This document shows, piece by piece, positions 46,532 to 54,926 of a DNA stretch of 64,000 bases. The notes beneath the pieces are model-generated. The model did no database searches, was not told the DNA's origin, and worked only from the letters and a program-made list of their open reading frames with translations. Origin of the DNA: CAZSDU01 sp963662525. GTDB taxonomy: Bacteria; Bacteroidota; Bacteroidia; Bacteroidales; FEN-979. How positions within the stretch are numbered: position 1 is the stretch's first letter; the number at the start of each line of letters is the position of its first letter. The stretch covers positions 868,001 to 932,000 of the forward strand of contig OY759717.1 in the NCBI GenBank assembly GCA_963662525.1, read 5' to 3'. The translations under genes and the position numbers were made by a program.

Positions 46532-47995
46532 ATGACAGAAAAGTATTTCGATAAATTCCGGAAAAATATCATCGGTAATGATCTGGTATTCCCTTCTCCC
46601 TATGGAATGCAGAAGATGATTTACGCTGATTGGATCGCCAGTGGCAGATTATACTTGCCCATTGAAAAGATTTTTTTAAATACCATTGGCCCCTTTGTCG
46701 GTAACACCCATACCGAAACTAGCGAAGTCGGAAAAAAGATGACACAGGCTTATCATCTGGCCCATCAAAAGATTAAAGATCATGTCAATGCAGGGAAAGA
46801 GGATGTGATTATCACAACCGGTTTTGGAATGACCGGCGCTATCGTGAAGTTCCAGCGTATACTGGGATTAAAAATTTGTCGCGATGAATCCCACGCGCAT
46901 TTTCCGGATGAATCAGCTAAACCCGTTGTTTTCGTTACCCATATGGAGCATCACTCCAACCAAACAACCTGGTACGAAACCATGGCCGATGTTGTCGTCA
47001 TTGAACCGGGAAAAGATCTGCTGGTAGATCTCAATCACCTTGAAAATGCACTTAAAAAATATGCTCATCGGAAAAAAAAGATAGGTGCCTTTACTGCCTG
47101 CTCTAACGTAACCGGCATCCGAACACCTTACCATGCCATGGCCCGGTTAATGCATGAATATGGAGGACTTGCTTTCATTGATTTTGCCGCATCCGCTCCT
47201 TACGATAACATGGATATGCATCCTGCCGACCCCATGGAAAAACTCGATGCCATTTTCTTTTCACCCCACAAATTCCTTGGTGGACCAGGTGCATCAGGAG
47301 TCCTGATATTTGATTCCGGGCTCTACAACATGAAAGTCCCGGATCAGCCGGGTGGAGGTACCGTTGACTGGACCAACCCATGGGGCGAATATAAATACAT
47401 CGACAATATCGAAATCCGTGAAGATGGAGGAACCCCTGGTTTCCTTCAGGCCATCAGGACGGCTCTTGCCATCGAACTAAAAACCCGGATGAATGTCAAC
47501 ATGATCCATCAGCAGGAGAACGAACTGCTTACCCTTGCATTCAAAGCATTCCGGACTGTCCCTAACCTGCAGATCCTGGCCGATTCAGTAGAAGACAGGC
47601 TGGGCGTGATATCGTTTTATATACCCGGAATCCATTATAACCTGATCGTTGGCATTCTCAGCGACCGCTTTGGTATACAGGTCAGAGGCGGCTGTGCATG
47701 TGCAGGTACTTACGGGCATTTCCTGCTGAATGTAAGCCATGAGAAATCAAAAAAAATCACCGAGAAGATTAACCAGGGAGATCTTTCCGAAAAACCAGGC
47801 TGGGTAAGGGTTTCCTTACACCCAACCATGACTTCGGAAGAAATACTTTTTATGGCAGATGCACTGAAACAAATTGAAAAAAACCACTGGGATTGGGAAA
47901 AAGATTACTCCTATAATAAACACACCAACGAATTTCAGCATAAATCCAAAATTATCATTGAAAATCAGGCAGATAACTGGTTCCATCTGCAATAA
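46532..47995 (+). CDS. Class V PLP enzyme, cysteine desulfurase-like
   Basis: 487 residues, longer than SufS or IscS (about 400). PLP lysine in SPHKFLGG (Lys247); candidate catalytic loop RGGCACAG with Cys388 and Cys390. Fold type I, family of SufS/CsdA/selenocysteine lyase-like enzymes. Placed between rhodanese and dsrC, it may mobilise or accept sulfane sulfur. Substrate is not certain; it could equally act on other sulfur amino acids or persulfides. The C-terminal 50 residues are additional. Confidence 0.75.
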   Translation: MTEKYFDKFRKNIIGNDLVFPSPYGMQKMIYADWIASGRLYLPIEKIFLNTIGPFVGNTHTETSEVGKKMTQAYHLAHQKIKDHVNAGKEDVIITTGFGMTGAIVKFQRILGLKICRDESHAHFPDESAKPVVFVTHMEHHSNQTTWYETMADVVVIEPGKDLLVDLNHLENALKKYAHRKKKIGAFTACSNVTGIRTPYHAMARLMHEYGGLAFIDFAASAPYDNMDMHPADPMEKLDAIFFSPHKFLGGPGASGVLIFDSGLYNMKVPDQPGGGTVDWTNPWGEYKYIDNIEIREDGGTPGFLQAIRTALAIELKTRMNVNMIHQQENELLTLAFKAFRTVPNLQILADSVEDRLGVISFYIPGIHYNLIVGILSDRFGIQVRGGCACAGTYGHFLLNVSHEKSKKITEKINQGDLSEKPGWVRVSLHPTMTSEEILFMADALKQIEKNHWDWEKDYSYNKHTNEFQHKSKIIIENQADNWFHLQ

Positions 47996-48075
47996 TCGTT
48001 GCAGGTATTCTGTTATGGTGCAGACATATCGTTTTTTTTTCTATTTTCGCAATCAAAACAAAGAAGACTCATTGG

Positions 48076-48327
48076 ATGCATTGTCCAAACTACGGTAACT
48101 GCCAGCTGATTCATATTGCAGGATTCGTCGAATCTGAATCACTTCGTGAAGAGTATATGCAATCCTACTGTACCAACCCTCAGGAACACTGGCAATGTTG
48201 TAAACGTTACCAAACCAATAGCGTCCTTCATTTTTGTCCGGATTTTGTTTTTCCTGATACAACTTTAAACCTGAGCGAAATCTTGGACAAGTTTGATGAG
48301 GAACCTTTAAAAACAAATGATCTGTAA
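48076..48327 (+). CDS. Cysteine-rich small protein, conserved-looking, unknown function
   Basis: 83 residues. Six cysteines (3, 9, 32, 41, 42, 54) in CPNYGNC, YCTNPQEHWQCCKRY and HFCPDF, a pattern suggesting a Zn or Fe-S site. The start ATG is at 48076; the frame is open slightly upstream but no better start is visible. It lies 10 bases ahead of dsrC in the same direction, so cotranscribed. I do not recognise a named family. Confidence 0.6.
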   Translation: MHCPNYGNCQLIHIAGFVESESLREEYMQSYCTNPQEHWQCCKRYQTNSVLHFCPDFVFPDTTLNLSEILDKFDEEPLKTNDL

Positions 48328-48337
48328 TAATATTATC

Positions 48338-48655
48338 ATGGCTACAATTGAAATTGAAGGAAAAATAATTGAAGTTGACGGAGATGGTTTTTTATCCGAT
48401 CCGACCATCTGGAATAAAGAACTTGCAGCGGCCATTGCAAGATTTGACGGAATCCAGGAAATGAATGAGAAACACTGGGCTATCGTAAAAATAATCCGTT
48501 CCAACTGGGAAGAAAAAGGGATGGCTCCCATGATCCGTGTAATTTGTCAGCAAACCGGCGTTAAACTTCGGGAAATATACGAGTTGTTTCCTCTTGGACC
48601 TGCCCGCGGTGCATGCCGGGTTGCCGGATTACCGAAACCCGATGGTTGTGTTTAA
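48338..48655 (+). CDS. dsrC: DsrC/TusE-family sulfur carrier with both C-terminal cysteines
   Basis: 105 residues from the ATG at 48338; the upstream in-frame start would overlap the previous gene. Complete DsrC fold with KHWAIVKIIRSNW, GMAPMIRVICQQTG and the C-terminal arm GACRVAGLPKPDGCV. Cys93 and the penultimate Cys104 form the C-x10-C pair that defines DsrC proper, able to carry a trisulfide between the two; TusE keeps only the last. In known sulfate reducers and sulfur oxidisers DsrC accepts sulfur from DsrAB and is reduced by DsrMK. No dsrAB lies in the window. Confidence 0.92.
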   Translation: MATIEIEGKIIEVDGDGFLSDPTIWNKELAAAIARFDGIQEMNEKHWAIVKIIRSNWEEKGMAPMIRVICQQTGVKLREIYELFPLGPARGACRVAGLPKPDGCV

Positions 48656-48669
48656 AATAAAAAGGTAGT

Positions 48670-49293
48670 ATGCATTGGTTTCAATTCCTCGCACTGCTCT
48701 CTTTAGCAGTATGTATTTCCTGTACATTATATCACCTGATCCGGCTGATCCGCTTAGGCAAACCCCTGGATTATGCTCCATCTTCCGGTAAAACCTTACC
48801 AGCCATTCAGTATTCCTTCACAGGCGCCATGAGTCCTTTGAAAAAAGAATCTGCCTTCCTGCATCTCCCGACATACACTGCAGGTATACTGTACCATCTG
48901 GGAACCTTTCTTTCCATTCTGTTATTCTTCCTCTTCCTGGTTCAGATGACAATTCCGGCCAGTCTTGCTTATTTCTTTTCCGGATTTCTTCTCATCACTA
49001 CAGTATGCGGAACCGGCATTCTGATCAAACGCCTTGCAAAAAAAGAACTTCGCAGCCTTTCAAGTCCCGACGATTATTTCTCTAACCTCCTGGTGACCCT
49101 TTTTCAATTGCTAACAAGCCTGCTCTTTTTCTTTCCATCCGTTCTGCCTTTCTACTATATCCTGACAAGTATCCTCCTCCTTTATTTCCCTATCGGGAAA
49201 CTGAAACATGCTATTTATTTTTTTGCTGCCCGTTATCATCTCGGCTTATTTTACGGACGGAGGGGAGTTTGGCCTCCAAAAAATTTATCATGA
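48670..49293 (+). CDS. DsrM-like cytochrome b membrane subunit
   Basis: 207 residues, shorter than typical DsrM. Five or so membrane helices with histidines at LYHLIRLIRLGKP (helix 1), LYHLGTF (near residue 77) and a C-terminal KLKHAIYFFAARYHLGLFYGRRGVWPP, the NarI/DsrM/HdrE-type haem-binding and quinone-site signature. It directly precedes a DsrK-like gene with a four-base ATGA overlap, so the two form a complex. Predicted to exchange electrons between menaquinone and DsrK. Confidence 0.82.
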   Translation: MHWFQFLALLSLAVCISCTLYHLIRLIRLGKPLDYAPSSGKTLPAIQYSFTGAMSPLKKESAFLHLPTYTAGILYHLGTFLSILLFFLFLVQMTIPASLAYFFSGFLLITTVCGTGILIKRLAKKELRSLSSPDDYFSNLLVTLFQLLTSLLFFFPSVLPFYYILTSILLLYFPIGKLKHAIYFFAARYHLGLFYGRRGVWPPKNLS

Positions 49294-50597
49294 CAACTCA
49301 GATGGGAACATTGAACGAAGAAACGGTAACAAAAGGACTGGAGGTTTTCGAAAACCTCTCCGACAGCAAGCTGATCACCCATCTCAATAGTTGTGTCCAT
49401 TGCGGACTATGCGCGGAAAGTTGCATCTATTTTCTAGTTACAAAAGATGAACGCCTTACTCCAGCCAGGAAAGTAGATATCGTCTCATCCGTCTATCGCC
49501 GATATCATACTTTTACCGGAAAAGTATTTCCGTCTCTGGTTAATGCCCGTGACCTGGATGACGAAACCGCAAAAGAAATGGTGGATCTGCTCTTCGGCGC
49601 CTGTACAATGTGCGGCCGCTGTACATCACACTGCTCTATTGGCGTGGATATTACTTATCTCGTCAGGACCGGCAGGACCATGCTTTCAAATATGGGAATG
49701 GTCCCTGCAAGCCTTCAATCGACCGTCAATGCCGCTATTGATTCCGGCAACAACATGAGTATCCCAACTGAAGAGTTTGTAGATACCTTGAAATGGATGG
49801 AGGAAGAACTCATCGATGAAGTGAACGATCCCCGGGCTGTTATTCCAATCGATGAACCCGGTAAACGGATACTTTATACCCTGAATCCAAGAGAACCAAA
49901 ATTCTATCCCCTCTCCATTGCTGCCATGGCAAAGATATTTTTTGCTGCCGGAGAAAGCTGGACTTTATCGACAAAAATGTATGATGTTACCAATTATGCC
50001 TATTTCAGCGGAAACACGGATGAAGCCAGGATTATCGCCGACAGGCTGCGGAAGGAAATGGAATCACTGAAATCACAAACCCTCGTTCTGGCAGAATGCG
50101 GACACGGATCCAGAGCTTTCCGCTGGGAAGCTCCGAATTATTTAAGGGATCATTTTCCTTTCGAAGTCACTACCAGCGTGGAAATCATTGCCAAATATAT
50201 CCGTGAAGGCAGGATAAAACTCAACCCGGAAAAAATAAAAGATATTGTCACTCTCCACGATCCCTGTAACCTGGTCAGAAGCGGAGGAATACTCCTCGAA
50301 CAACGGTATGTATTACATCAGTTTCTGCACAACTTTGTCGAAATGACCCCACATGGAAACGACAACCATTGTTGCGGTGGAGGTGGCGGTCAGCTAGCCA
50401 TGAGTGAATACAACGACAGACGACTGAAAATTGCCGAGATCAAAGCGGAACAGATCCGAAAAACAGGAGCAAAGGTTGTTGTAACCCCCTGTCATAACTG
50501 CGTTGACCAGCTGACACAAATCAATGTGACTTTCCAACTCGGAGTGCAGATAAAAACACTGGCAGAAATCGTTGCCGATGCCATTCTTCTGGATTGA
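49290..50597 (+). CDS. DsrK/HdrD-like iron-sulfur protein
   Basis: 435 residues from the ATG at 49290 (overlaps the previous stop); a TTG at 49269 would add seven residues. Two ferredoxin-type [4Fe-4S] sets: Cys35-38-41-45 (SCVHCGLCAESC) and Cys105-108-111-115 (CTMCGRCTSHCSIG). Two CCG domains follow; the second has HDPCNLVRSGG, the CCGGGGGQLA special-cluster motif and CHNCVDQL. This is the layout of DsrK and HdrD, which reduce a disulfide or the DsrC trisulfide. Cytosolic face of the membrane with the DsrM-like partner. Confidence 0.88.
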   Translation: MTTQMGTLNEETVTKGLEVFENLSDSKLITHLNSCVHCGLCAESCIYFLVTKDERLTPARKVDIVSSVYRRYHTFTGKVFPSLVNARDLDDETAKEMVDLLFGACTMCGRCTSHCSIGVDITYLVRTGRTMLSNMGMVPASLQSTVNAAIDSGNNMSIPTEEFVDTLKWMEEELIDEVNDPRAVIPIDEPGKRILYTLNPREPKFYPLSIAAMAKIFFAAGESWTLSTKMYDVTNYAYFSGNTDEARIIADRLRKEMESLKSQTLVLAECGHGSRAFRWEAPNYLRDHFPFEVTTSVEIIAKYIREGRIKLNPEKIKDIVTLHDPCNLVRSGGILLEQRYVLHQFLHNFVEMTPHGNDNHCCGGGGGQLAMSEYNDRRLKIAEIKAEQIRKTGAKVVVTPCHNCVDQLTQINVTFQLGVQIKTLAEIVADAILLD

Positions 50598-50637
50598 TAT
50601 TTCTGAAACGTGAAAAACACAGCATAATACAAAATTT

Positions 50638-51798
50638 ATGAGCGACCTGATCTACCTCGACAATTCCGCAACAACTTTCCCAAAACCGGATGCGGTCTAT
50701 GATTTCATGTACAACTTCTATAAAAAACACGGAGTAAGTCCGGGACGCTCAGGCTTCGATGCAGCTTTAGAAACTGAAGAAGTGGTTCATAAAACCCGCA
50801 AAATGCTGACAGATCTCTTTCATGGAGATGATCCGAACAGGTTGACCTTCAGCTATAATGCCAGTGATTCCCTGAATATGATCCTGCAGGGTCTTGCCGA
50901 GAAAGGCGATCATGTGATCACGACCATGCTGGAGCATAATTCTGTGTTGCGGCCATTGCATCACCTGCATATCAATGGCATCATTGAATTAACGCATATC
51001 CCTTTCGACCATCATGGTTATGTGGATCCGGATGACATTAAAAAGGCAATACAGACAAATACCCGGATGGTAGTGGTTAACCATTGTTCCAATGTTATCG
51101 GAACCGTTCAACCCCTAGCGGCCATCGGAAAGATCTGTAAAGATGCTGGCGTTCTGTTTATCGTTGACAGCAGCCAAAGCGCCGGAGCCATCCCTATCGA
51201 TATGAAAGTCATGAATATCGATGTGCTGGTTTTTACCGGTCATAAATGTCTGATGGGACCTACCGGTATCGGTGGTTCCTATGTAATGGAAAATGTACCG
51301 GTGAAGGGAACCCGTTTTGGCGGAACCGGAGTGCGCTCTGCCCAAAAAACACATCTGGTTGAATTCCCCTACCGCCTTGAATGCGGCACCCTCAACCTGG
51401 TGGGTGTTGCCGGTCTCCATGCGGGATTGAAATGGGTGCTGGAACAAGGCATAGAAAACCTCCACCAACAGGAGATACTCCTTTGGGATAAACTCAGGAA
51501 AGGCGTTCAGGATATTGAAAATATAATCACATATTGCGCCGAAAGTACTGAAAACCAAAATCCTGTACTGAGCCTTAACATCAAAGGATTCGAATCAGGC
51601 GATGTGGGGACCATGCTGGACGTAGACTATAATATCGCCTGCCGTACCGGATTGCAATGTGCTCCCCTGGTCCATGTTGGAATCGGCACTGATAAAATTC
51701 ATGGAACCGTGCGTCTGAGCGTCGGTCCTTTCAATACTGAAGCCCATATCGATGCTGCCATCCAGGCAATCAGTGAGATCGCTTCTATCCGGAGATAG
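50638..51798 (+). CDS. Cysteine desulfurase family protein
   Basis: 386 residues, normal length. LDNSATTFPKP start, DSSQSAGAIPIDM, PLP lysine in FTGHKCLMGPTG (Lys203) and the catalytic-loop Cys341 in CRTGLQCAPLVH. Resembles the small cysteine-desulfurase subfamily (TIGR01977-like) more than IscS. Second PLP desulfurase-type protein in the cluster; may feed DsrC or thioredoxin, or serve Mo-cofactor sulfuration. Confidence 0.85.
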   Translation: MSDLIYLDNSATTFPKPDAVYDFMYNFYKKHGVSPGRSGFDAALETEEVVHKTRKMLTDLFHGDDPNRLTFSYNASDSLNMILQGLAEKGDHVITTMLEHNSVLRPLHHLHINGIIELTHIPFDHHGYVDPDDIKKAIQTNTRMVVVNHCSNVIGTVQPLAAIGKICKDAGVLFIVDSSQSAGAIPIDMKVMNIDVLVFTGHKCLMGPTGIGGSYVMENVPVKGTRFGGTGVRSAQKTHLVEFPYRLECGTLNLVGVAGLHAGLKWVLEQGIENLHQQEILLWDKLRKGVQDIENIITYCAESTENQNPVLSLNIKGFESGDVGTMLDVDYNIACRTGLQCAPLVHVGIGTDKIHGTVRLSVGPFNTEAHIDAAIQAISEIASIRR

Positions 51799-51852
51799 AT
51801 TTAAATAAATTATTTTTAAATCGCTTTAATATCACTATTTCGAATTTCTTTT

Positions 51853-51860
51853 TATCTTTG
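51853..51860 (+). promoter_or_regulatory. -7 element (TATCTTTG)
   Basis: Matches TAnnTTTG 14 bases upstream of the thioredoxin gene, giving a possible internal promoter in the sulfur cluster. Confidence 0.45.
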
Positions 51861-51873
51861 TAAAAAAATCGTT

Positions 51874-52299
51874 ATGGTGATCACTTTTATTATTCTTGGA
51901 ATTATCGTGTTAACCCTGGGAGTTCTGATCTTCCGTGCCATGCATAAAATGAAAAACCTGAAGGACATTCAGGAAAGTGAAAAAATCCTGATTCTGACCG
52001 ATCAGAATTTTTCAGATAAAATAAAAAGCGGAGTGGTATTGGTGGATTTCTGGGCCTCCTGGTGCATGCCCTGTAAATTGATGGTCCCGGTACTGAATGA
52101 ACTGGCAGAGGAACCAGATCTGAAGGTTACCATCGCCAAAGTTAATGTAGATGAAGCAAAAGCGACCGCTTCTAAATTCAATATCCGTAGTATTCCAACT
52201 ATTGTTCTGTTTAAAAACGGTAAAGAAATCCATCGTTTCGTGGGTGTAAAAACAAAAGATTACCTGCTCAGGGAACTCGACCGCAGAACAAAGTTATAA
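51874..52299 (+). CDS. Membrane-anchored thioredoxin
   Basis: 141 residues. N-terminal membrane helix (about 3-20), linker, then a thioredoxin domain with WASWCMPC (Cys64, Cys67) and the cis-Pro loop RSIPTI. The active site reads C-M-P-C rather than C-G-P-C. The orientation, and hence whether the domain is periplasmic or cytosolic, is not decided by sequence. Context suggests reduction of protein persulfides or disulfides in the sulfur pathway. Confidence 0.85.
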   Translation: MVITFIILGIIVLTLGVLIFRAMHKMKNLKDIQESEKILILTDQNFSDKIKSGVVLVDFWASWCMPCKLMVPVLNELAEEPDLKVTIAKVNVDEAKATASKFNIRSIPTIVLFKNGKEIHRFVGVKTKDYLLRELDRRTKL

Positions 52300-52328
52300 T
52301 CCATCAGGCGTTGAAATAGAAAAATCTA

Positions 52329-52336
52329 TATATTTG
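52329..52336 (+). promoter_or_regulatory. -7 element (TATATTTG)
   Basis: Matches TAnnTTTG 19 bases upstream of the flavoprotein gene. Confidence 0.4.
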
Positions 52337-52354
52337 TGATATAGCATTTTTCCT

Positions 52355-53812
52355 ATGTCAAAAATCCTCATTCTCGGTGCCGGTATTTCCGGTCATACTG
52401 CTGCCACTATCCTGAAACGAAAATTGGGTAAAAAGCATGATGTTATCGTTGTTTCGCCCAATAAGTATTATCAATGGATCCCTTCCAATATATGGGTAGG
52501 CGTAGGAGAAATGTCGGTGGATCAGGTCAGGTTTGAACTGAAACCCGTATATGATAAAATGAAGATCATTTATCATCAGGCTAAAACCCTTGCCCTTTAT
52601 CCAGAAGGGAATTCTGAACATGCCGGTCCGTTTGTGAAAATTGCTTACACCGATGAGCAGAATGCTGGAAAAAATGCTGAAATTGAATATGATTTTTGTA
52701 TTAATGCTACCGGACCGAAATTAAATTTTGAAGCCACGGAAGGCCTCGGACCTGAAAAATACAGCAATTCCGTCTGTACTTATAGCCATGCTTCCAAAAG
52801 CTGGAAAGACCTGCAGGAATGTATGGCAAAAATGGAGCAAGGTGAAAAGCAGCATATCCTTATTGGGATAGGCCATCCGACAGCTACCTGCCAGGGAGCT
52901 GCATTTGAATATATCCTCAATGTAGCCAACCAGATCAGGAAAAGGAACTTGTCATCCATGGCTGAAATTACCTGGATCACCAATGAATTCGAACTGGGTG
53001 ATTTCGGAATGGGAGGAGCCTTTGTCAAACGGGGAGGATATATCACCTCAACTAAAATTTTCACAGAATCCATTCTTGCCGAATATGGTATCCGTTGGAT
53101 ACGTCAGGCGGGGATAAAAAGACTGGAACCCGGAAAAGCTTTTTATGAAACCCTCGACGGGGAAAATCATGAAATTGAATTCGATTTCTCCATGCTTATC
53201 CCTGCATTCAGCGGTGTCGGGTTGAAAGCATATAATAGATCGGAAGAAGATATCTCTGCGAATGTTTTTGCACCCAGCGGTTTCCAGAAAGTGGATGCAG
53301 ATTACACACCGAAATCTTTTGAGGAATGGAAAGTGGAAGATTGGCCTTCAGTATATCAGAATCCTGTTTACCCGAAACTGTTTGCCACCGGTATTGCTTT
53401 TGCCCCTCCGCATCCGATCTCCAAACCCATGAGGAGTAAAAACGGGACGATAATCGCTCCGACTCCTCCCCGTACCGGCATGCCCAGCGGAGTTACCGGA
53501 AAAATAGTGGCCCTGAACATTGTTGACCAGATAAAAACCGGTAATACCAATTTCCATCACAAAGCCTCGATGGGAAAAATGGGTGCAGCCTGTATTGTCT
53601 CCGTCAATTATGGCATGACAAAAGGAATGGCCGCCACCATGACCGTATTTCCTATTGTTCCCGACTGGGAAAAATATCCTGATTGGGGTAGAGACTTGAG
53701 CTATACCGTCGGGGAACCCGGTCTTGCCGGCCACTGGATTAAACTACTGCTCCATTTTATGTTCCTTTATAAAGCCAAATGCAAGCCTTTCTGGTGGATG
53801 ATTCCTGAATAG
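52355..53812 (+). CDS. Sulfide:quinone oxidoreductase-like flavoprotein
   Basis: 485 residues. FAD-binding GAGISGHTAA at residues 8-17, second dinucleotide motif with INATGPKLN near 116, and a C-terminal ATGIAFAPPHPISKP and PTPPRTGMPSG block typical of SQR/FCC flavoproteins, ending in a hydrophobic LLLHFMFLYKAK membrane-association segment. Cysteines at 141, 156, 179 and 413 are candidates for the redox pair, but none falls at the position near residue 350 seen in classical SQR. A divergent SQR subtype or another quinone-linked sulfur flavoprotein is likely. Confidence 0.78.
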   Translation: MSKILILGAGISGHTAATILKRKLGKKHDVIVVSPNKYYQWIPSNIWVGVGEMSVDQVRFELKPVYDKMKIIYHQAKTLALYPEGNSEHAGPFVKIAYTDEQNAGKNAEIEYDFCINATGPKLNFEATEGLGPEKYSNSVCTYSHASKSWKDLQECMAKMEQGEKQHILIGIGHPTATCQGAAFEYILNVANQIRKRNLSSMAEITWITNEFELGDFGMGGAFVKRGGYITSTKIFTESILAEYGIRWIRQAGIKRLEPGKAFYETLDGENHEIEFDFSMLIPAFSGVGLKAYNRSEEDISANVFAPSGFQKVDADYTPKSFEEWKVEDWPSVYQNPVYPKLFATGIAFAPPHPISKPMRSKNGTIIAPTPPRTGMPSGVTGKIVALNIVDQIKTGNTNFHHKASMGKMGAACIVSVNYGMTKGMAATMTVFPIVPDWEKYPDWGRDLSYTVGEPGLAGHWIKLLLHFMFLYKAKCKPFWWMIPE

Positions 53813-53829
53813 ATCCAGTATATATAAAA

Positions 53830-53997
53830 ATGATCATGATGCAACCCAACAAAGTCAAAGGATATTACGAAGAAGCCTATCCTCCCCTTCCAACCAAAAC
53901 TACACGGAATCTCCGTAAAAATCTTATTTTCCAGTTTTACAGATTCATTGTACTTAATTTGAAAATGATGCGGATTATTGTTGGCGGTCATTCATAA
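53830..53997 (+). CDS. 55-residue protein, unknown
   Basis: An ATG at 53830 opens 55 residues ending at the TAA at 53995-53997. The protein is basic, with an aromatic patch (GYYEEAYPPLPTKT) then an amphipathic or weak membrane segment (FQFYRFIVLNLKMMRIIV). It lies 17 bases after the flavoprotein and 11 bases before the next gene on the same strand, so it fits the operon. Codon use looks like its neighbours. No family recognised. Confidence 0.45.
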   Translation: MIMMQPNKVKGYYEEAYPPLPTKTTRNLRKNLIFQFYRFIVLNLKMMRIIVGGHS

Positions 53998-54008
53998 TTT
54001 TTACCCTC

Positions 54009-54401
54009 ATGACCTTGTACCAAAGGTTATCAAAACAGATCCGTTTCGACCGGAATGAATTTTCCGGGGCATTCGGTGACATTGGAACCGACCTGCCTTT
54101 AATCATTGGAATGATCATTGCCAGTGGCCTGGATAGCGCCAGCGTCCTGATCATCTATGGAGCCATGCAGGTAATCACCGCCCTTATCAATGGCGGTGGT
54201 CTGGCAATCGGATTTGAGGAACTTGCCCTGATGGTATTTATCAAAGATATCATAGATTCCAAAAAGAGTTTCTTTATCGCTTTGCTGATGGCCCTGATAT
54301 GTTGCGGCCTACCCTATGGTTACCTGGTTGGAATGATTGTCGGAACTGTATTATTTTATATCTCCGATAAAAATATCAGAAATTATCTTAAAATACCCTG
54401 A
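54009..54401 (+). CDS. Half-size MOT1-like sulfate/molybdate transporter
   Basis: 130 residues. The stretch RNEFSGAFGDIGTDLPLIIGMI (about 15-36) is the start motif of the MOT1/sulfate-molybdate family, which normally has about 370 residues containing two such repeats. Only one repeat is present, with about four membrane helices. It may be a functional half-size transporter, a dimer, or a truncated relic. The next gene is MobB-like, so molybdate for the Mo reductase is an attractive substrate. Confidence 0.6.
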   Translation: MTLYQRLSKQIRFDRNEFSGAFGDIGTDLPLIIGMIIASGLDSASVLIIYGAMQVITALINGGGLAIGFEELALMVFIKDIIDSKKSFFIALLMALICCGLPYGYLVGMIVGTVLFYISDKNIRNYLKIP

Positions 54402-54406
54402 TATCA

Positions 54407-54901
54407 ATGTCACTTCCGGTGTATAATAATATTATTTTGATCAGTGGCAGCGACCGCAATGTGGGAAAAACGTTTTTCGCCTGCGAACTGATCAGGAAAT
54501 TCAGGCATCTGCCGCTGGTCGGAATAAAAATATCACCCCATTGGCATGAAATTGATCATCCGGAAAATATCCTGATCCAAAATGAATATTTTCTGATATT
54601 ACATGAGACCATTGCAGATGGCAGGAAAGACAGTTCAAAAATGCTGAACAGCGGAGCTGAAAGGGTATATTATCTTCAGTCCGATGATGAGCATTTGAAA
54701 ACCGCTTTCGATTATCTGAATGATCACTATATTAAGGGAAAACCTGCTGTTTGCGAATCAGCCGCCCTGAGTAAATTTATTACCCCGGCTGCACATCTCA
54801 GGATTACTGAACATACAGAGAAGGGAAAAATTGATATTATTCTCAATCGAATTTTTATTATGAAAAATCATTGGTCTTATACTAATCTTACTAAAATTTA
54901 A
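54407..54901 (+). CDS. MobB-like P-loop protein
   Basis: 164 residues. Walker A GSDRNVGKT near residue 14-22 and CESAALSKFITPA near 117, the pattern of MobB-type GTPases that assist molybdopterin guanine dinucleotide assembly. Bis-MGD is the cofactor of the Psr/Phs catalytic subunit. It follows the MOT1-like gene by five bases. The C-terminus is short compared with some relatives. Assignment is by motif and context. Confidence 0.6.
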   Translation: MSLPVYNNIILISGSDRNVGKTFFACELIRKFRHLPLVGIKISPHWHEIDHPENILIQNEYFLILHETIADGRKDSSKMLNSGAERVYYLQSDDEHLKTAFDYLNDHYIKGKPAVCESAALSKFITPAAHLRITEHTEKGKIDIILNRIFIMKNHWSYTNLTKI

Positions 54902-54926
54902 AAATCTATTCACAAAAAAACAATGT

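Noticed and set aside
49269..49289. Longer TTG start for the DsrK-like protein
   Set aside because: The ATG at 49290 overlaps the upstream stop by four bases and gives a typical coupled start.
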